Shown: positions 34,179 through 43,903 of the stretch, piece by piece
How the letters are laid out: the number at the start of each line of letters is the position of its first letter
Numbering within the stretch: position 1 is the first letter of the stretch
From: Sphingomonas sanguinis
Lineage (GTDB): Bacteria > Pseudomonadota > Alphaproteobacteria > Sphingomonadales > Sphingomonadaceae
Reading direction: 5' to 3'
Assembly (NCBI RefSeq): GCF_019297835.1
Contig: NZ_CP079203.1
Location: forward strand, 2,391,001-2,455,000
Length of the DNA: 64,000 bases
The notes under the pieces: generated by a model
Database searches by the model: none
Seen by the model: the letters and a program-made list of their open reading frames with translations, nothing else
What the model was told of the DNA's origin: nothing
Position numbers and translations under genes: made by a program

Positions 34179-35501
34179 ATGTGGCCCCATCATCCCGACC
34201 TGCTCGCCCGGCCCGTGCCGCGCTACACCAGCTATCCCACTGCCGCGGAGTTCGGTGACGGGGTCGGTCATGAGGACATGGCCGCCGCGCTCGATGCCGT
34301 CGATCCGGATGCGGACGTGTCGCTTTATGTGCACATCCCCTATTGCCGGGCGATCTGCTGGTATTGCGGGTGCAACACCGGCGCGGCGAACCGCACGGCG
34401 CGGCTGGATGCCTATCTGGCCCGGCTGCATGGGGAGATCGACAGGGTCGCCACCGGGCTGGCGGGGCGCGGACGGATCGGGCGGATCGCCTTTGGCGGCG
34501 GCAGTCCCAACGCCATTTCGCCGGATGCCTTTGCGGTGCTGGTCGGGCATCTGCGCAGGGCCTTTGCCTGTGAAGACGCGCCGCTATCGCTGGAGATCGA
34601 TCCGCGCGGCTTCGCGCAGGACTGGGCGAGCGTCATCGCCGAGACCGGCGTCGCGCGGGTCAGCCTGGGCGTGCAGACCTTCGATTCCCTGCTCCAGGCG
34701 GCGATCGGCCGGGTTCAGCCGCGCGAGGACATCATCCGCGCCGTCTCGCTGTTGCGCGGGGCCGGGGTCGGATCGATCAACTTCGACCTGATGTACGGCC
34801 TGCCCGGACAGACCGACGCGGCGCTTCGGGCCACGCTGGAGGAAACGATCGCGCTTGCGCCCGAGCGGCTGGCGGTCTTCGGCTATGCGCATGTCCCCCA
34901 TTTGATCCCGCGCCAGCGCCGGATCGACGCGACCTCGCTCCCCGGCGCTGCGGCGCGCTTCGCACAGGCCGCAGCGGCGCATGAACGATTGACGGCGGCG
35001 GGGTACCGGGTGGTCGGCTTCGATCACTTCGCCAAGCCCGACGATCCGCTGGCACAGGCGGCGGCGAAGGGCACGCTGCGCCGCAATTTCCAGGGTTTTA
35101 CCGACGATCCCGCCGACATCCTGATCGGCCTGGGTGCCAGCGCGATCAGCGCGTTTCCCGACCGCCTGCTCCAGAACGCGAAGAAGGCGGGCGAATGGCA
35201 CCAGGCGATCGGCGCCGGTCGGTTCGCGACCGCGCGCGGTCTCCGGCGGACGCCGCTCGACCGGCGGCGGGGTGCAGCGATTGCGGGGGTGCTGTGCCAC
35301 GGGGTCGCCGATACGCACGGCCTGCCGGAGCGCGACGCCATCCCTGCCCGTCTCTCCCCTTTCGAGCGGGCCGGACTGATCCGATGGGAAGGCCATCGCC
35401 TGCGCCTGACGGCCGACGCGCGGCCTTATGCGCGCAGCATCGCCGCCGCCTTCGACGCGTGGCGCAACGAGGACGACACGCGTTTCAGTCATGCTGTCTG
35501 A
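34179..35501 (+). CDS. hemN: Oxygen-independent coproporphyrinogen III dehydrogenase
   Basis: The 440-aa radical-SAM enzyme has an N-terminal HemN motif (PRYTSYPTA) and cluster ligands C56-x3-C60-x2-C63-x-C65 (CRAICWYCGC; the fourth Cys is typical of HemN). FGGGSPN, LEIDPRGF, SLGVQTFD and LMYGLPGQT follow. It converts coproporphyrinogen III to protoporphyrinogen IX without oxygen, supplying heme for the cytochrome bd made by the neighbouring genes. The FNR-type box is placed for activation. It overlaps the downstream FNR homologue by 11 bp. Confidence 0.95.
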   Translation: MWPHHPDLLARPVPRYTSYPTAAEFGDGVGHEDMAAALDAVDPDADVSLYVHIPYCRAICWYCGCNTGAANRTARLDAYLARLHGEIDRVATGLAGRGRIGRIAFGGGSPNAISPDAFAVLVGHLRRAFACEDAPLSLEIDPRGFAQDWASVIAETGVARVSLGVQTFDSLLQAAIGRVQPREDIIRAVSLLRGAGVGSINFDLMYGLPGQTDAALRATLEETIALAPERLAVFGYAHVPHLIPRQRRIDATSLPGAAARFAQAAAAHERLTAAGYRVVGFDHFAKPDDPLAQAAAKGTLRRNFQGFTDDPADILIGLGASAISAFPDRLLQNAKKAGEWHQAIGAGRFATARGLRRTPLDRRRGAAIAGVLCHGVADTHGLPERDAIPARLSPFERAGLIRWEGHRLRLTADARPYARSIAAAFDAWRNEDDTRFSHAV

Positions 35502-36180
35502 CCTGCCGCCACGCTGCGCCGCCTGTGCCGCGCGTGGCATGGCGCTATGCGACGGACTGGGCGGCGCGGCGCTTGCCGCGCTTCACGATATCGGTCGTCG
35601 CCGCCGGTTGAGCGCCGGACAGGCATTCGGCTGGAGCGGCGATCCGGCCAGCCATTGCGCCAATCTCGTCTCCGGCGTGCTCAAGGTGTCGCGCTTGGAG
35701 GCGGATGGCGGCGTTCAGATCGTCGGGTTGCTCTATCCCGGCGATTTCGTCGGCATGCTCTTTGCCGAAAGGTCGGTCGATACGGTCGCGGCGCTGAGCG
35801 ATGCCGATCTGTGCGTCTATCCGCGTCCGGCGCTGGAGGCGCTGCTGGTCCACCATCCCGCCGCCGGGCGTTTGCTGCTACGCCGGACGATGGCGACGCT
35901 GGCCGAGGTGAGACGCTGGATGCCGATGCTGGCCCGCGCGCGGGCCGAGGCGCGGGTCGCCGCATTGTTGCTCGACATGGCGCGTCGGGGCGAGGTGGCA
36001 GGGGACGCAACATTCCGTCTGCCGCTATCACGGGCTGCGATGGCGGAGGCGCTGGGCCTGGCGGTGGAGACGGTCAGCCGTCACATGACCGCGTTCCAGC
36101 AGGGCGAGTTGATCGCCCTATCCGGGCTGAGGGGCGTGCGCCTGCTCGATCCGGTCCGACTGGCCGAGATCGCGGGTTAG
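35491..36180 (+). CDS. Crp/Fnr-family regulator with FNR-type cysteines
   Basis: The 229-aa protein has N-terminal cysteines C9-x2-C12-x7-C20 and a further C56 (SHCANL), the pattern of an oxygen-labile [4Fe-4S] FNR. A cyclic-nucleotide-like barrel follows (GVLKVSRLEADGG, GLLYPGDFVG), then a C-terminal HTH with recognition helix VETVSRHM carrying the FNR E-x2-S-R. Co-transcribed with hemN. It would bind the TTGAC-N4-GTCAA boxes and sense anoxia. Its stop overlaps the convergent cydC stop by 4 bp. Confidence 0.9.
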   Translation: MLSDLPPRCAACAARGMALCDGLGGAALAALHDIGRRRRLSAGQAFGWSGDPASHCANLVSGVLKVSRLEADGGVQIVGLLYPGDFVGMLFAERSVDTVAALSDADLCVYPRPALEALLVHHPAAGRLLLRRTMATLAEVRRWMPMLARARAEARVAALLLDMARRGEVAGDATFRLPLSRAAMAEALGLAVETVSRHMTAFQQGELIALSGLRGVRLLDPVRLAEIAG

Positions 36181-37775
36181 GCGGCGGATCGACGGCTTGC
36201 CGCGTCAGCCACCCATTGGCGATCGCACAGGGCCGAGAGCACCGGGCGATGGCTGACCAGGATCATCCCCTGCCCGGTCCGCTTCAGCCGCGCATCCAGG
36301 CGCCGCGCGACCTGCGCCGCCACCGCCGCATCCAGCCCCTCGCCCGGTTCGTCGAGCAGCAGCCACGGCGCTTCCGCCAGATAGGCCCGCGCCAGCGACA
36401 GCCGCCGCCGCTCGCCGCCCGACAGCCGCGCCCCATCCTCGCCCAGCCGGGTACCGAGCCCCTCGGGCAAGGCGCGCACCACGTCGTCGAGCGCGGCGTC
36501 GTGCAACGCCTGCCACAGCCGGTCCTCGCCCGCACGGTCATCGGCCAGCCGCAGATTGTCGCGAACCGTGCCCGCCAACAGCGCCGCGTCCTGTGGAGCC
36601 CAGGCAAAGGTCGCGCGCAGGGCTTCAGGTGCGATGGAGGCCACATCCCGGCCCCCGATCACGATCCGGCCGGGCGGGAGCGGACGAAGGCCCAGCAATC
36701 CCTCGACCATCGTCGTCTTGCCGCAACCCGATGGCCCCGTCAGCGCGATCCGGTTGCCCGGCGCGAACCGGGTGCCTTCGATCATGAGGGTCGCGTCGCA
36801 CGCCTCGTCCGCAGCCGGACGCGCTTCTGCTGATGCGAACAGTGTTTCTAGCCGAGCCTCCGCCTCGCGCAGCCGTCCACGCTCGGTCATCGCGCGCAGG
36901 ATCGGCACGGTCGCATCGGCCGTCATCGCCGCCGCCAGCGTCACCAACGCCGCGATCGGGGCGCCCGCCCCCGCCGACAGGACCAGCGCCGAGGCCGCCG
37001 CCAGCGCGACGCTGATCGCATGGAGCGCCTCGAACCGTGCGGCCACCGCCGCCTGCCGGGCCTGCGCCTCGGCCAGCCGGTCGCTCGCCGCCGCGATGCG
37101 GGCGGTCGCCCAATCCTCCAGCGCGAAGCAGCGGAGTTCCGCCGCCGCGCCGCCGATCGTCGCCATCTCCTCGCGCAGCGCGCCCATCGCCCGCTGCACC
37201 GCGCGGCCGGGCTGTTCCAACTGGTCCGCCCAGGCTCGGGCCAGCCCAAGCGCTCCCCCGACACAGACCAGCGTCGCCACCATGGCCAGCCATCCGCCGA
37301 GCAGCGTCAGCGCCGCCCCCGACGCCAGCGCCGCCGCGACGCCCCATGGACCCGACAAACGGACGAAGCGCCATTCCACCGCATCGACATCGCCGATCAG
37401 CCGCGCGGTCGCCTCGCCCCGGCCAAGCGCCAGCGCAACCGAAGGCGGCGCGACGGTCAGCGCACGGTAGAGCGCAGGCCGCAGCCGGGCGAGCGCACCA
37501 AAGGCTGCGCTATGGCTCGCCAGCCGCTCGCCATAGCGCGCGCCGGTTCGCACGATCGCGAGCAACCGGATCATCGCGGAAGGCAGCATATAGTTGAACG
37601 CCTGCGCCGCGACGATCCCCGCCCCGCCCGCCAGCGCGGCGGCGGTCAGGAACCAGCCCGAAAGGGCCAGCAGCAGCAACGACGCGATCGCGACCAGCGC
37701 GGCACAAAGCCCCGCCTGTCGCAGGCGACGGCGTTCCCGCCAGCGTTCGGCGGCGATCAGGCTGTGGAGTGTCAT
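36177..37775 (-). CDS. cydC: Thiol-reductant ABC exporter subunit CydC
   Basis: The 532-aa protein has six membrane segments in the first 300 residues, then an ATPase domain: Walker [17 protein letters not shown]-loop [10 protein letters not shown], signature [12 protein letters not shown], Walker [13 protein letters not shown] and H-switch VSHRP. CydDC exports glutathione/cysteine to the periplasm, needed for cytochrome bd assembly. It overlaps cydD by 4 bp. The C-terminus is short but complete. Confidence 0.93.
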   Translation of the reverse strand: MTLHSLIAAERWRERRRLRQAGLCAALVAIASLLLLALSGWFLTAAALAGGAGIVAAQAFNYMLPSAMIRLLAIVRTGARYGERLASHSAAFGALARLRPALYRALTVAPPSVALALGRGEATARLIGDVDAVEWRFVRLSGPWGVAAALASGAALTLLGGWLAMVATLVCVGGALGLARAWADQLEQPGRAVQRAMGALREEMATIGGAAAELRCFALEDWATARIAAASDRLAEAQARQAAVAARFEALHAISVALAAASALVLSAGAGAPIAALVTLAAAMTADATVPILRAMTERGRLREAEARLETLFASAEARPAADEACDATLMIEGTRFAPGNRIALTGPSGCGKTTMVEGLLGLRPLPPGRIVIGGRDVASIAPEALRATFAWAPQDAALLAGTVRDNLRLADDRAGEDRLWQALHDAALDDVVRALPEGLGTRLGEDGARLSGGERRRLSLARAYLAEAPWLLLDEPGEGLDAAVAAQVARRLDARLKRTGQGMILVSHRPVLSALCDRQWVADAASRRSAA

Positions 37776-39406
37776 GCGGTGTGTCCCAGATGAACGACGC
37801 GAGTCGCGATGGCGGCCAGCGCGGGGCTGTGGGTGGCGATCAGCGTCGTGCGTCCCTTCGCGGCGCGTGCGATGGTCGCGATCAGCGCGGCTTCGGCGGC
37901 GGGGTCGAGATGCGCGGTCGGCTCGTCGAGAAGCAGGAAGGGTGCGGGGGCGAGCAGCGCGCGGGCCAGCGCGATCCGCCGCCGCTCGCCGCCCGACAGT
38001 CCGCTGCCCCGCGCATCGAGCGGCGCGTCGAGGCCACCCGGCCGGGCCGCAAGCATCGGCCCCAAGCCCGCCGCCGCGACCGCGCGCTGGATCACCAGCT
38101 CATCCGCCTGGGGATGGGCGAGCGTCAGATTGTCGCGGATCGTGCCCGCGATCAGCAGGGGATGCTGCCCCGCCCAACTCGCCTGCCCCGCCAGTGAGGT
38201 GAGCGGGACAGCGCCCGCCTCGACCGTTCCCCCCGATAGCGGCGCGAGGCCCAGCAGCAGATGCAGGACGCTGGTCTTGCCGCTGCCCGAGGGGCCGAGC
38301 AGCGCCACCGTCTCGCCCGCCTCGATCCGCAGCGACAGGTGCGAGACGGCCGGGGCGTCGCTGCCCGGATAATGGATGGCGACATCGCGCAGGATCAGCG
38401 GAGCCGTGACCGGAACCACGGGCACAGGCTCCGGCGGTTCGGCCAGCGGCATCAGCGTATCGGCGGCCGTCTCCGCCGCCTGCTTGTCATGATAGGCCGC
38501 GGCAAGGCGGCGCATCGGGGCGTAGAATTCGGGCGCAAGCGCCAGCACGAAAAAGGCTCGGGCGAGGGTCAGCGTCTCGGGCGCGGCGAAGGGCAGCAGG
38601 CCGAGCAGCGCGAAACCGCAATAGACCGCGACCAGCGCGACCGACAGCGCCGCGAAGAACTCCAGCGCGGCGGAGGACAGGAAGGCCACCCGCAGGACGC
38701 GCATGGTCCGCTCGGCCAGTTCCTGCGCCGCCGTGCCGATCGCCTCGGTCTCGCGTGCCTCGGCCCGGAAGGCCAGCACGACCGGCAAGCTGCGCACCCG
38801 GTCGGCGAAGCGGGCCGACAGGCGGTGCAGGGCGACGAATTGCCGCCGCGACTCGTCCGCCGCCGCGCCGCCCGCCAGGATCATCGCGGCCACGAACGGC
38901 AGCAGCGTGGCTGCGAGAATGACCGCCGCCACCCAGCTGGCACAGGCGGTCGCGGCGAGGACCAGCATCGGCGCGATGGCGGCGGCCCACCGCGCGGGCA
39001 GGAAGCGGGCGACATAGCCGTCCAGCGCCTCGACCGCATCGACGGCCTGGCTGGCGAGCAGGCCGCTATCGATCGGGGCACCGGGCTTGCGACGCAGCGT
39101 GGCGGCCACGGCGCGAAGCCGTTGCGCGCGCTTGACCGCCCCCGCCCTCACCGCCCCCCGCCGCAAGGCCAGGGTCGCGAACACCCCGCGCAACGCCCCC
39201 GTGCCGAGCATCAGCGCGGCCCAGGGAAGCACCGCCCCCTGCCCCGTCACCGCCGTCACGCCGCCCGCGATCCCCGCCGCGAAACCGATCGCCGCCAGCG
39301 TATCGAGCAGCAACAGGCCCGCCACCCCGTCGCGCCGCCCGGCCGCCCCCTTCAACCAGCGGTTGCGCAGCCGGGGTGTCGGGGGGGCATGGGCGATCGT
39401 CGTCAT
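37772..39406 (-). CDS. cydD: Thiol-reductant ABC exporter subunit CydD
   Basis: The 544-aa half-transporter has a membrane domain (about 30-320; [17 protein letters not shown] and [18 protein letters not shown] typical of CydD) and an ATPase with Walker [15 protein letters not shown], signature [12 protein letters not shown] and Walker [12 protein letters not shown]. The start at 39406 is preferred to an upstream ATG because the FNR-type box lies 35 bp ahead of it. The downstream cydC overlaps by ATGA. The order cydD-cydC opposite cydAB is an inversion of the usual cydABX-DC series. Confidence 0.93.
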   Translation of the reverse strand: MTTIAHAPPTPRLRNRWLKGAAGRRDGVAGLLLLDTLAAIGFAAGIAGGVTAVTGQGAVLPWAALMLGTGALRGVFATLALRRGAVRAGAVKRAQRLRAVAATLRRKPGAPIDSGLLASQAVDAVEALDGYVARFLPARWAAAIAPMLVLAATACASWVAAVILAATLLPFVAAMILAGGAAADESRRQFVALHRLSARFADRVRSLPVVLAFRAEARETEAIGTAAQELAERTMRVLRVAFLSSAALEFFAALSVALVAVYCGFALLGLLPFAAPETLTLARAFFVLALAPEFYAPMRRLAAAYHDKQAAETAADTLMPLAEPPEPVPVVPVTAPLILRDVAIHYPGSDAPAVSHLSLRIEAGETVALLGPSGSGKTSVLHLLLGLAPLSGGTVEAGAVPLTSLAGQASWAGQHPLLIAGTIRDNLTLAHPQADELVIQRAVAAAGLGPMLAARPGGLDAPLDARGSGLSGGERRRIALARALLAPAPFLLLDEPTAHLDPAAEAALIATIARAAKGRTTLIATHSPALAAIATRVVHLGHTA

Positions 39407-39440
39407 GCCCCGATGGTCGCGCCGACCGCCCCCATCGTCT

Positions 39441-39454
39441 TTGACCGCGGTCAA
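39441..39454. promoter_or_regulatory. FNR-type box between cydD and cydA
   Basis: TTGACCGCGGTCAA, identical to the ompW/hemN site, sits between the divergent cydDC and cydABX operons, 35 bp from cydD and 76 bp from cydA. Confidence 0.78.
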
Positions 39455-39529
39455 TGTCGGCACGGTGCGCCAGGCCTAGCGAGTCGCTCGGCAAGGGGCC
39501 GGGGGCGGCTCCTCTTATGGAGACATGCT

Positions 39530-41098
39530 ATGGACCCCGGCATCGTAGACCTGTCGCGACTGCAATTCGCGGCCACCGCCTTGTATCACTTCCTGTTCGT
39601 GCCGCTGACGCTCGGCCTGTCGATGATGCTGGTCATCATGGAGTCGGTCTATGTCATGACCAATCGCCCGGAATGGCGCGTGACGACGCGCTTCTGGGAC
39701 AAGATCTTCGGCATCAACTTCGTGCTTGGCGTCGCCACTGGCCTGACCATGGAGTTCCAGTTCGGCACCAACTGGTCCTATTTCTCGCATTATGTCGGCG
39801 ACATCTTCGGTGCGCCGCTGGCGATCGAGGGGCTGATGGCCTTCTTCCTGGAGGCGACGTTCGTGGGGCTGATGTTCTTCGGCTGGGATCGCCTGTCTAA
39901 GCTCGGCCATCTGATCGTCACCTTCATGGTCGCGCTGGGCACCAATTTGTCGGCGCTGTGGATCTTGGTCGCCAATGGCTGGATGCAGAATCCGGTCGGG
40001 GCGAGTTTCAATCCCGATACGATGCGCATGGAGGTCGCCGACTTCGGCGCGGTGCTGTTCAATCCCGTCGCCCAGGCCAAGTTCGTTCACACCGTCAGCG
40101 CGGGCTATGTCTGCGCCTCGGTCGTGGTGCTGGGCGTGTCCGCCTTCTGGCTGCTGAAGGGCCGCTTCCTGCCCGTTGCGCGCCGGTCGATGACGGTGGC
40201 GGCGGCGTTCGGCCTCGCCTCGTCGCTGTCGGTCGTCGTGCTGGGCGACGAGAGCGGCTATGCGCTGACCGACAACCAGAAGATGAAGCTCGCCGCGATC
40301 GAGGCGGTCTGGCACACCGAGCCCGGCCCGTCCGGCCTGACCCTGTTCGGCTATCCCGACACGGTGGCCCGCGAGACGCGGTACAAGGTCGAGATTCCCT
40401 GGCTGCTCGGCCTGATCGCGACGCGCAGCCTGGACGGCACGGTCACTGGCATGTCCGAGCTGGTGCTGAAGGCGCAGGAGCGGATCGCTTCAGGCGTGAT
40501 CGCCTATGACGCGGTCCAGCGGCTGAAGGAGAACCCGACCGATGTCGCCCAGCGCGCCCGGTTCGAGGCGCACAAGCGCGACCTGGGCTATGCCCTGCTG
40601 CTCAAGCGCCAGATGGCCGATCCGCGCACCGCGACGCCGCAGCAGATCGAGGCAGCGGCCTGGGACACGGTGCCCGATGTCGGCCTGCTCTTCTGGAGCT
40701 TCCGCATCATGGCAGCGATCGGCTTTGCGATGATCGCGCTGTTCGCCACCGCCTTCACCCTGTGCTCGCTGCGGATGCACATGGATTCGCGCTGGTTCCT
40801 CCGCCTTGCTGTGGCGGCGATCCCGCTGCCCTGGATCGCGATCGAACTGGGCTGGGTGGTCGCCGAGCTGGGTCGCCAGCCCTGGGCGATTGAGGGCGTG
40901 CTGCCGACCTTCCTGGCGACCAGTTCGCTGTCGCGCGGTGCGCTGTGGACCACGCTGGCGGGCTTTACCGCGCTTTACGGCGTGCTGGCGGTGATCGAGG
41001 TCCGCCTGATCCTCGCCGCCATCGCGCACGGCCCGGAGGAGCGGAACGACCAGCCCGCGCCCGGCCCGATCCCCGCCGCCATTCCCGTCACCGCCTGA
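39530..41098 (+). CDS. cydA: Cytochrome bd oxidase subunit I
   Basis: The 522-aa protein begins MDPGIVDLSRLQFAAT with heme ligand His in ALYHFLFVPLTLG. Further visible are the conserved EFQFGTNW, HTVSAGYV and GWVVAELGRQPW (GRQPW motif). It is a multi-helix inner-membrane quinol oxidase subunit with high oxygen affinity. The very long frame upstream is a shadow; the ATG at 39530 has GGAG and the correct family N-terminus. 13 bp separate it from cydB. Confidence 0.97.
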   Translation: MDPGIVDLSRLQFAATALYHFLFVPLTLGLSMMLVIMESVYVMTNRPEWRVTTRFWDKIFGINFVLGVATGLTMEFQFGTNWSYFSHYVGDIFGAPLAIEGLMAFFLEATFVGLMFFGWDRLSKLGHLIVTFMVALGTNLSALWILVANGWMQNPVGASFNPDTMRMEVADFGAVLFNPVAQAKFVHTVSAGYVCASVVVLGVSAFWLLKGRFLPVARRSMTVAAAFGLASSLSVVVLGDESGYALTDNQKMKLAAIEAVWHTEPGPSGLTLFGYPDTVARETRYKVEIPWLLGLIATRSLDGTVTGMSELVLKAQERIASGVIAYDAVQRLKENPTDVAQRARFEAHKRDLGYALLLKRQMADPRTATPQQIEAAAWDTVPDVGLLFWSFRIMAAIGFAMIALFATAFTLCSLRMHMDSRWFLRLAVAAIPLPWIAIELGWVVAELGRQPWAIEGVLPTFLATSSLSRGALWTTLAGFTALYGVLAVIEVRLILAAIAHGPEERNDQPAPGPIPAAIPVTA

Positions 41099-41111
41099 AG
41101 GAGGCCAGGAC

Positions 41112-42251
41112 ATGTTCGATTATGAGATGTTGCGCCTGATCTGGTGGGCGCTGCTGGGCGTCCTGCTGATCGGCTTCGCGCTGACCGACGGGTTCGACCT
41201 CGGCGTCGCCGCGCTGCTGCCCTTCGTCGCGCGCAGCGATGCCGAGCGGCGGATGGTCATCAATTCGATCGGGCCGACCTGGGAGGGAAACCAGGTCTGG
41301 TTCATCCTAGGTGGCGGTGCGATCTTCGCGGCCTGGCCGTTCGTCTATGCGGTCAGCTTTTCGGGCTTCTACCTCGCGATGTTCCTGGTGCTGGCCGCGC
41401 TGATCCTGCGGCCGGTGGGGTTCAAATATCGCTCGAAAAAGCCGGACCCGGCCTGGCGCACCCGCTGGGACTGGGCGCTGTTCGTCGGGGGACTGGTACC
41501 AGCCCTCGTCTTCGGCGTCGCGGTCGGCAATGTGCTGCTCGGCGCGCCCTTCCGCCTCGATGGCGATCTGCGCGCCTTTTACGACGGCACTTTGCTCGGG
41601 CTGTTCACGCCCTTCACGCTGGTCTGCGGGCTGTTGTCGGTGGCGATGCTGGTGCTGCACGGCGCGGCGTGGCTGTCGATCAAGGTCGAACATGGTCCCG
41701 TTCATGACCGGGCGCGGGCGTTCGGGACGGTGGCGGCCATCGCCTCGATCCTGCTGTTCGCGGTCGGCTTCGCCTTCGTCGCATGGGGCGATATCGGCTA
41801 CCGGATCGTCGGCGCGGTCGATCCGCTCGGCCCGTCCAATCCCTTGCGCATGACGGCGGAGCAAGCGGGCGGCGCATGGCTCGACAATTATGCGACCTAT
41901 CCGTGGATGATGGCGCTGCCCGCGCTGGGCTTTGCCGGAGCCGCGCTGGCGCTGGTGGGTATCCGCAGCGGTCGCGAGGCGCTGGCCTTTGCCGGATCGT
42001 CGCTCGCCGCGACGGGGATCATTGCCACGGTCGGTTGCGCGATGTTCCCCTTCATCCTGCCGTCCAGCATCGACCCGCATAGCAGCCTGACGGTGTGGAA
42101 CGCCTCGTCCACGCAGAAGACGCTTGGCATCATGCTGTTCGTCACGCTCGTCTTCCTACCGATCGTGCTCGCTTACACCGCCTGGGCTTACCGGGTGATG
42201 TTCGGCCGCGTGACGGCGGACGCGGTGCGCACCCATCCCGACTTCTACTGA
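41112..42251 (+). CDS. cydB: Cytochrome bd oxidase subunit II
   Basis: The 379-aa membrane protein starts MFDYEMLRLIWWALLG and shows GFALTDGFDLGVAALLPF, RRMVINSIGPTWEGNQVW (heme-pocket region) and a late SLTVWNASST block. It partners CydA in the bd oxidase. GGAGG precedes the ATG by 7 bp. Length and motifs are complete. cydX follows 14 bp later. Confidence 0.97.
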   Translation: MFDYEMLRLIWWALLGVLLIGFALTDGFDLGVAALLPFVARSDAERRMVINSIGPTWEGNQVWFILGGGAIFAAWPFVYAVSFSGFYLAMFLVLAALILRPVGFKYRSKKPDPAWRTRWDWALFVGGLVPALVFGVAVGNVLLGAPFRLDGDLRAFYDGTLLGLFTPFTLVCGLLSVAMLVLHGAAWLSIKVEHGPVHDRARAFGTVAAIASILLFAVGFAFVAWGDIGYRIVGAVDPLGPSNPLRMTAEQAGGAWLDNYATYPWMMALPALGFAGAALALVGIRSGREALAFAGSSLAATGIIATVGCAMFPFILPSSIDPHSSLTVWNASSTQKTLGIMLFVTLVFLPIVLAYTAWAYRVMFGRVTADAVRTHPDFY

Positions 42252-42265
42252 GAAAGGAACGACCC

Positions 42266-42382
42266 ATGTGGTATTTCTCCTGGGTCCTGGGCCTCGGCCT
42301 GGCGATCGGCTTCGGCATCCTCAACGGCATCTGGCACGAATTCCATCTGCCGCGCGAGGATGACGTGTCGCCAGATCGCTAA
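42266..42382 (+). CDS. cydX: Cytochrome bd small subunit CydX
   Basis: A 38-aa single-span protein, MWYFSWVLGLGLAIGFGI with a short polar tail (HLPREDD), is preceded by AAAGGA. The W-Y-F-x-W-x-LG pattern and position after cydB identify CydX/CbdX, which stabilises the heme b595/d active site. Confidence 0.92.
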   Translation: MWYFSWVLGLGLAIGFGILNGIWHEFHLPREDDVSPDR

Positions 42383-42439
42383 CAGATAGGACAATCCGTC
42401 CGACGACAGGGGATCATGGCCGCATTATAGGGCAAGGCC

Positions 42440-43150
42440 ATGATCCCGAACGACATCTGTGCCGATTGCGCGGTGCGCGACCGGGCCTTGTGCGGCAGCC
42501 TGGACGACCGGGAACTGCTCGCCCTGAACGCCATCGGCCAGCGCCGCCGGGTCGTGCGCGGCCAGACCATCGCCTGGGCGGGCGACGAGGCGGTGATCTG
42601 CGGCAACCTGCTGACCGGTGTGCTGAAGCTGGTCGCCGCCACCGCCGACGGCCGCGAGCAGACGGTCGGCCTGCTCTACCCCGCCGATTTCTTCGGACAG
42701 CCCTATGCGGGCGATGTCGACTTCACCCTGACCGCGCTGACCGAGGCGGAGCTGTGCGTCTTTCCCCGCGCCGCCTTCGAGCGGGTGCTGGAGGATCATC
42801 AGCGCATGGAGCGCCTGTTGCTCCAGCGGACCTTCGAATCGCTGAACGAGGCGCGGGGGCGGATGCTGGTACTGGCGCGCAAGTCGGCGGGGGAGAAGCT
42901 GGCGGGTTTCCTGCTCGACATGGCGGCGCGGGCCGGGGCCAGCGGGTGCCGGGCCAGCCGCGACGGGCCGGTGACGTTCGACCTGCCGCTGACGCGCGGG
43001 CAGATCGCCGATGTGCTGGGCATGACGATCGAGACGGTCAGCCGCCAGCTGACCCGGATGAAGCAGAGCGGCGTGATCGGCCTGCCCGGCGGCCGCGCCA
43101 TCACGATCAGCGACCGCGAGGCATTGGCGGCACGTGCCGAGGCGGCCTAG
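42440..43150 (+). CDS. fnr: FNR-type anaerobic regulator (FnrL/FixK-like)
   Basis: The 236-aa protein has C7-x2-C10-x7-C18 (ICADCAVRDRALC) and C54 (AVICGNLL) for a [4Fe-4S] cluster. The barrel follows (VLKLVAATADGREQTVGLLYP), then an HTH with IETVSRQLTRM (FNR-type E-x2-S-R). A paralogue of the regulator at 35491 with the same cysteine spacing. It follows cydX by 57 bp and probably controls the same TTGAC-N4-GTCAA sites. The two may respond to different oxygen levels. Confidence 0.92.
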   Translation: MIPNDICADCAVRDRALCGSLDDRELLALNAIGQRRRVVRGQTIAWAGDEAVICGNLLTGVLKLVAATADGREQTVGLLYPADFFGQPYAGDVDFTLTALTEAELCVFPRAAFERVLEDHQRMERLLLQRTFESLNEARGRMLVLARKSAGEKLAGFLLDMAARAGASGCRASRDGPVTFDLPLTRGQIADVLGMTIETVSRQLTRMKQSGVIGLPGGRAITISDREALAARAEAA

Positions 43151-43156
43151 AGTTTG

Positions 43157-43275
43157 ATCCACTTACGTGGATGCGGCACCGGCCCGCTCCCCCACCCAAC
43201 CTCCCACAGCGTATCCTGAATGGGAGGTCGGGTGGGGGAGCGGGCCGGTGCCGCCGCTGATCCAGCTTTTACTGG
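43157..43275. repeat. Long GC-rich hairpin element flanked by two smaller hairpins
   Basis: Two 34-nt arms (43173-43206 and 43221-43254) differ at a single position and enclose a 14-nt loop. Short hairpins flank it: ATCCAC-TTAC-GTGGAT at about 43157-43172 and TGATCCAG-n6-CTGGATCA at about 43258-43279. It lies between convergent genes, so it can terminate both. Its size and CTCCCCCACCC core suggest a dispersed sphingomonad repeat. Confidence 0.75.
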
Positions 43276-43283
43276 ATCAGCCC

Positions 43284-43820
43284 CTAAGCCGCCAAACTCT
43301 CGGCCAGCGCATCGACCAGCAGGCCGCGCGCCTCCGGGGTCAGACGGTGTCCGGCCAGCGCGATGATGGCCAGTTGCTCGAAATCGACCGCGCGGCGGCA
43401 TCCGTTGAAGAAGCTGCGCAGCATATGGCCCAGCGTCTCGGGCGCAGCGAAGGCATCCGCCTCGGCAAAGGCCGCGACCAGTTCGCGCGCCGCCGCCGCA
43501 TCCGCCTCATGCCGGTGGCGGACATGGTCGAGAAGCGTATCGGTGAGCGGATCGGCCCGCCCGTTGGACAGCATCGCCTCCAGATAGACGCCGTCCGCCT
43601 GCTCGCCGCGCGTCACCAGCGTCTCCAGCGCGTGCAGGAACTGCGTCATGGTCGGAGCGTCGGGGCGATCGGGCAAGGCATCCGCCATCGCCTCCGCCTG
43701 CCCGCACAGCGCCAGCCGACGACGATGCTCCTGCACCAGGCGGATCAGGTCGATCTCCTGGATGACGTGCCAGCGCCGCGCGAACGGCACGACGCTGCCT
43801 TGAAGCGGGTTGCGATCCAT
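43284..43820 (-). CDS. Hemerythrin-like helical protein
   Basis: The 178-aa all-helical protein has spaced His/Glu/Asp residues fitting a four-helix diiron bundle: HVIQEIDLIRLVQEH near the N-terminus, FLHALETLVTRGEQADG, LLDHVRHRHEAD, and MLRSFFNGCRRAVDFEQ. It looks like an HHE/hemerythrin-domain relative that binds O2 or NO, but the ligand set is not fully canonical. An FNR-type box 52 bp upstream supports a role under low oxygen. Confidence in the fold is moderate. Confidence 0.5.
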   Translation of the reverse strand: MDRNPLQGSVVPFARRWHVIQEIDLIRLVQEHRRRLALCGQAEAMADALPDRPDAPTMTQFLHALETLVTRGEQADGVYLEAMLSNGRADPLTDTLLDHVRHRHEADAAAARELVAAFAEADAFAAPETLGHMLRSFFNGCRRAVDFEQLAIIALAGHRLTPEARGLLVDALAESLAA

Positions 43821-43871
43821 CGCGGGTCTTCTCCTTCGCGCCTCTGGTGACGAAGGGACGTGGGCGCCGCA

Positions 43872-43885
43872 TTGACGATGGTCAA
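43872..43885 (-). promoter_or_regulatory. FNR-type box upstream of the hemerythrin-like gene
   Basis: TTGACGATGGTCAA, one of four related sites in the cluster, lies 52 bp from the gene's ATG and just after the stop of the AcoR-like gene. Confidence 0.68.
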
Positions 43886-43903
43886 AGCGTCGGGCGGCTG
43901 CGT

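Noticed and set aside
38261..39529. Long open frame joined in front of cydA
   Set aside because: It is antisense to cydD, arginine/glutamine-rich, and the family N-terminus and Shine-Dalgarno are at 39530.
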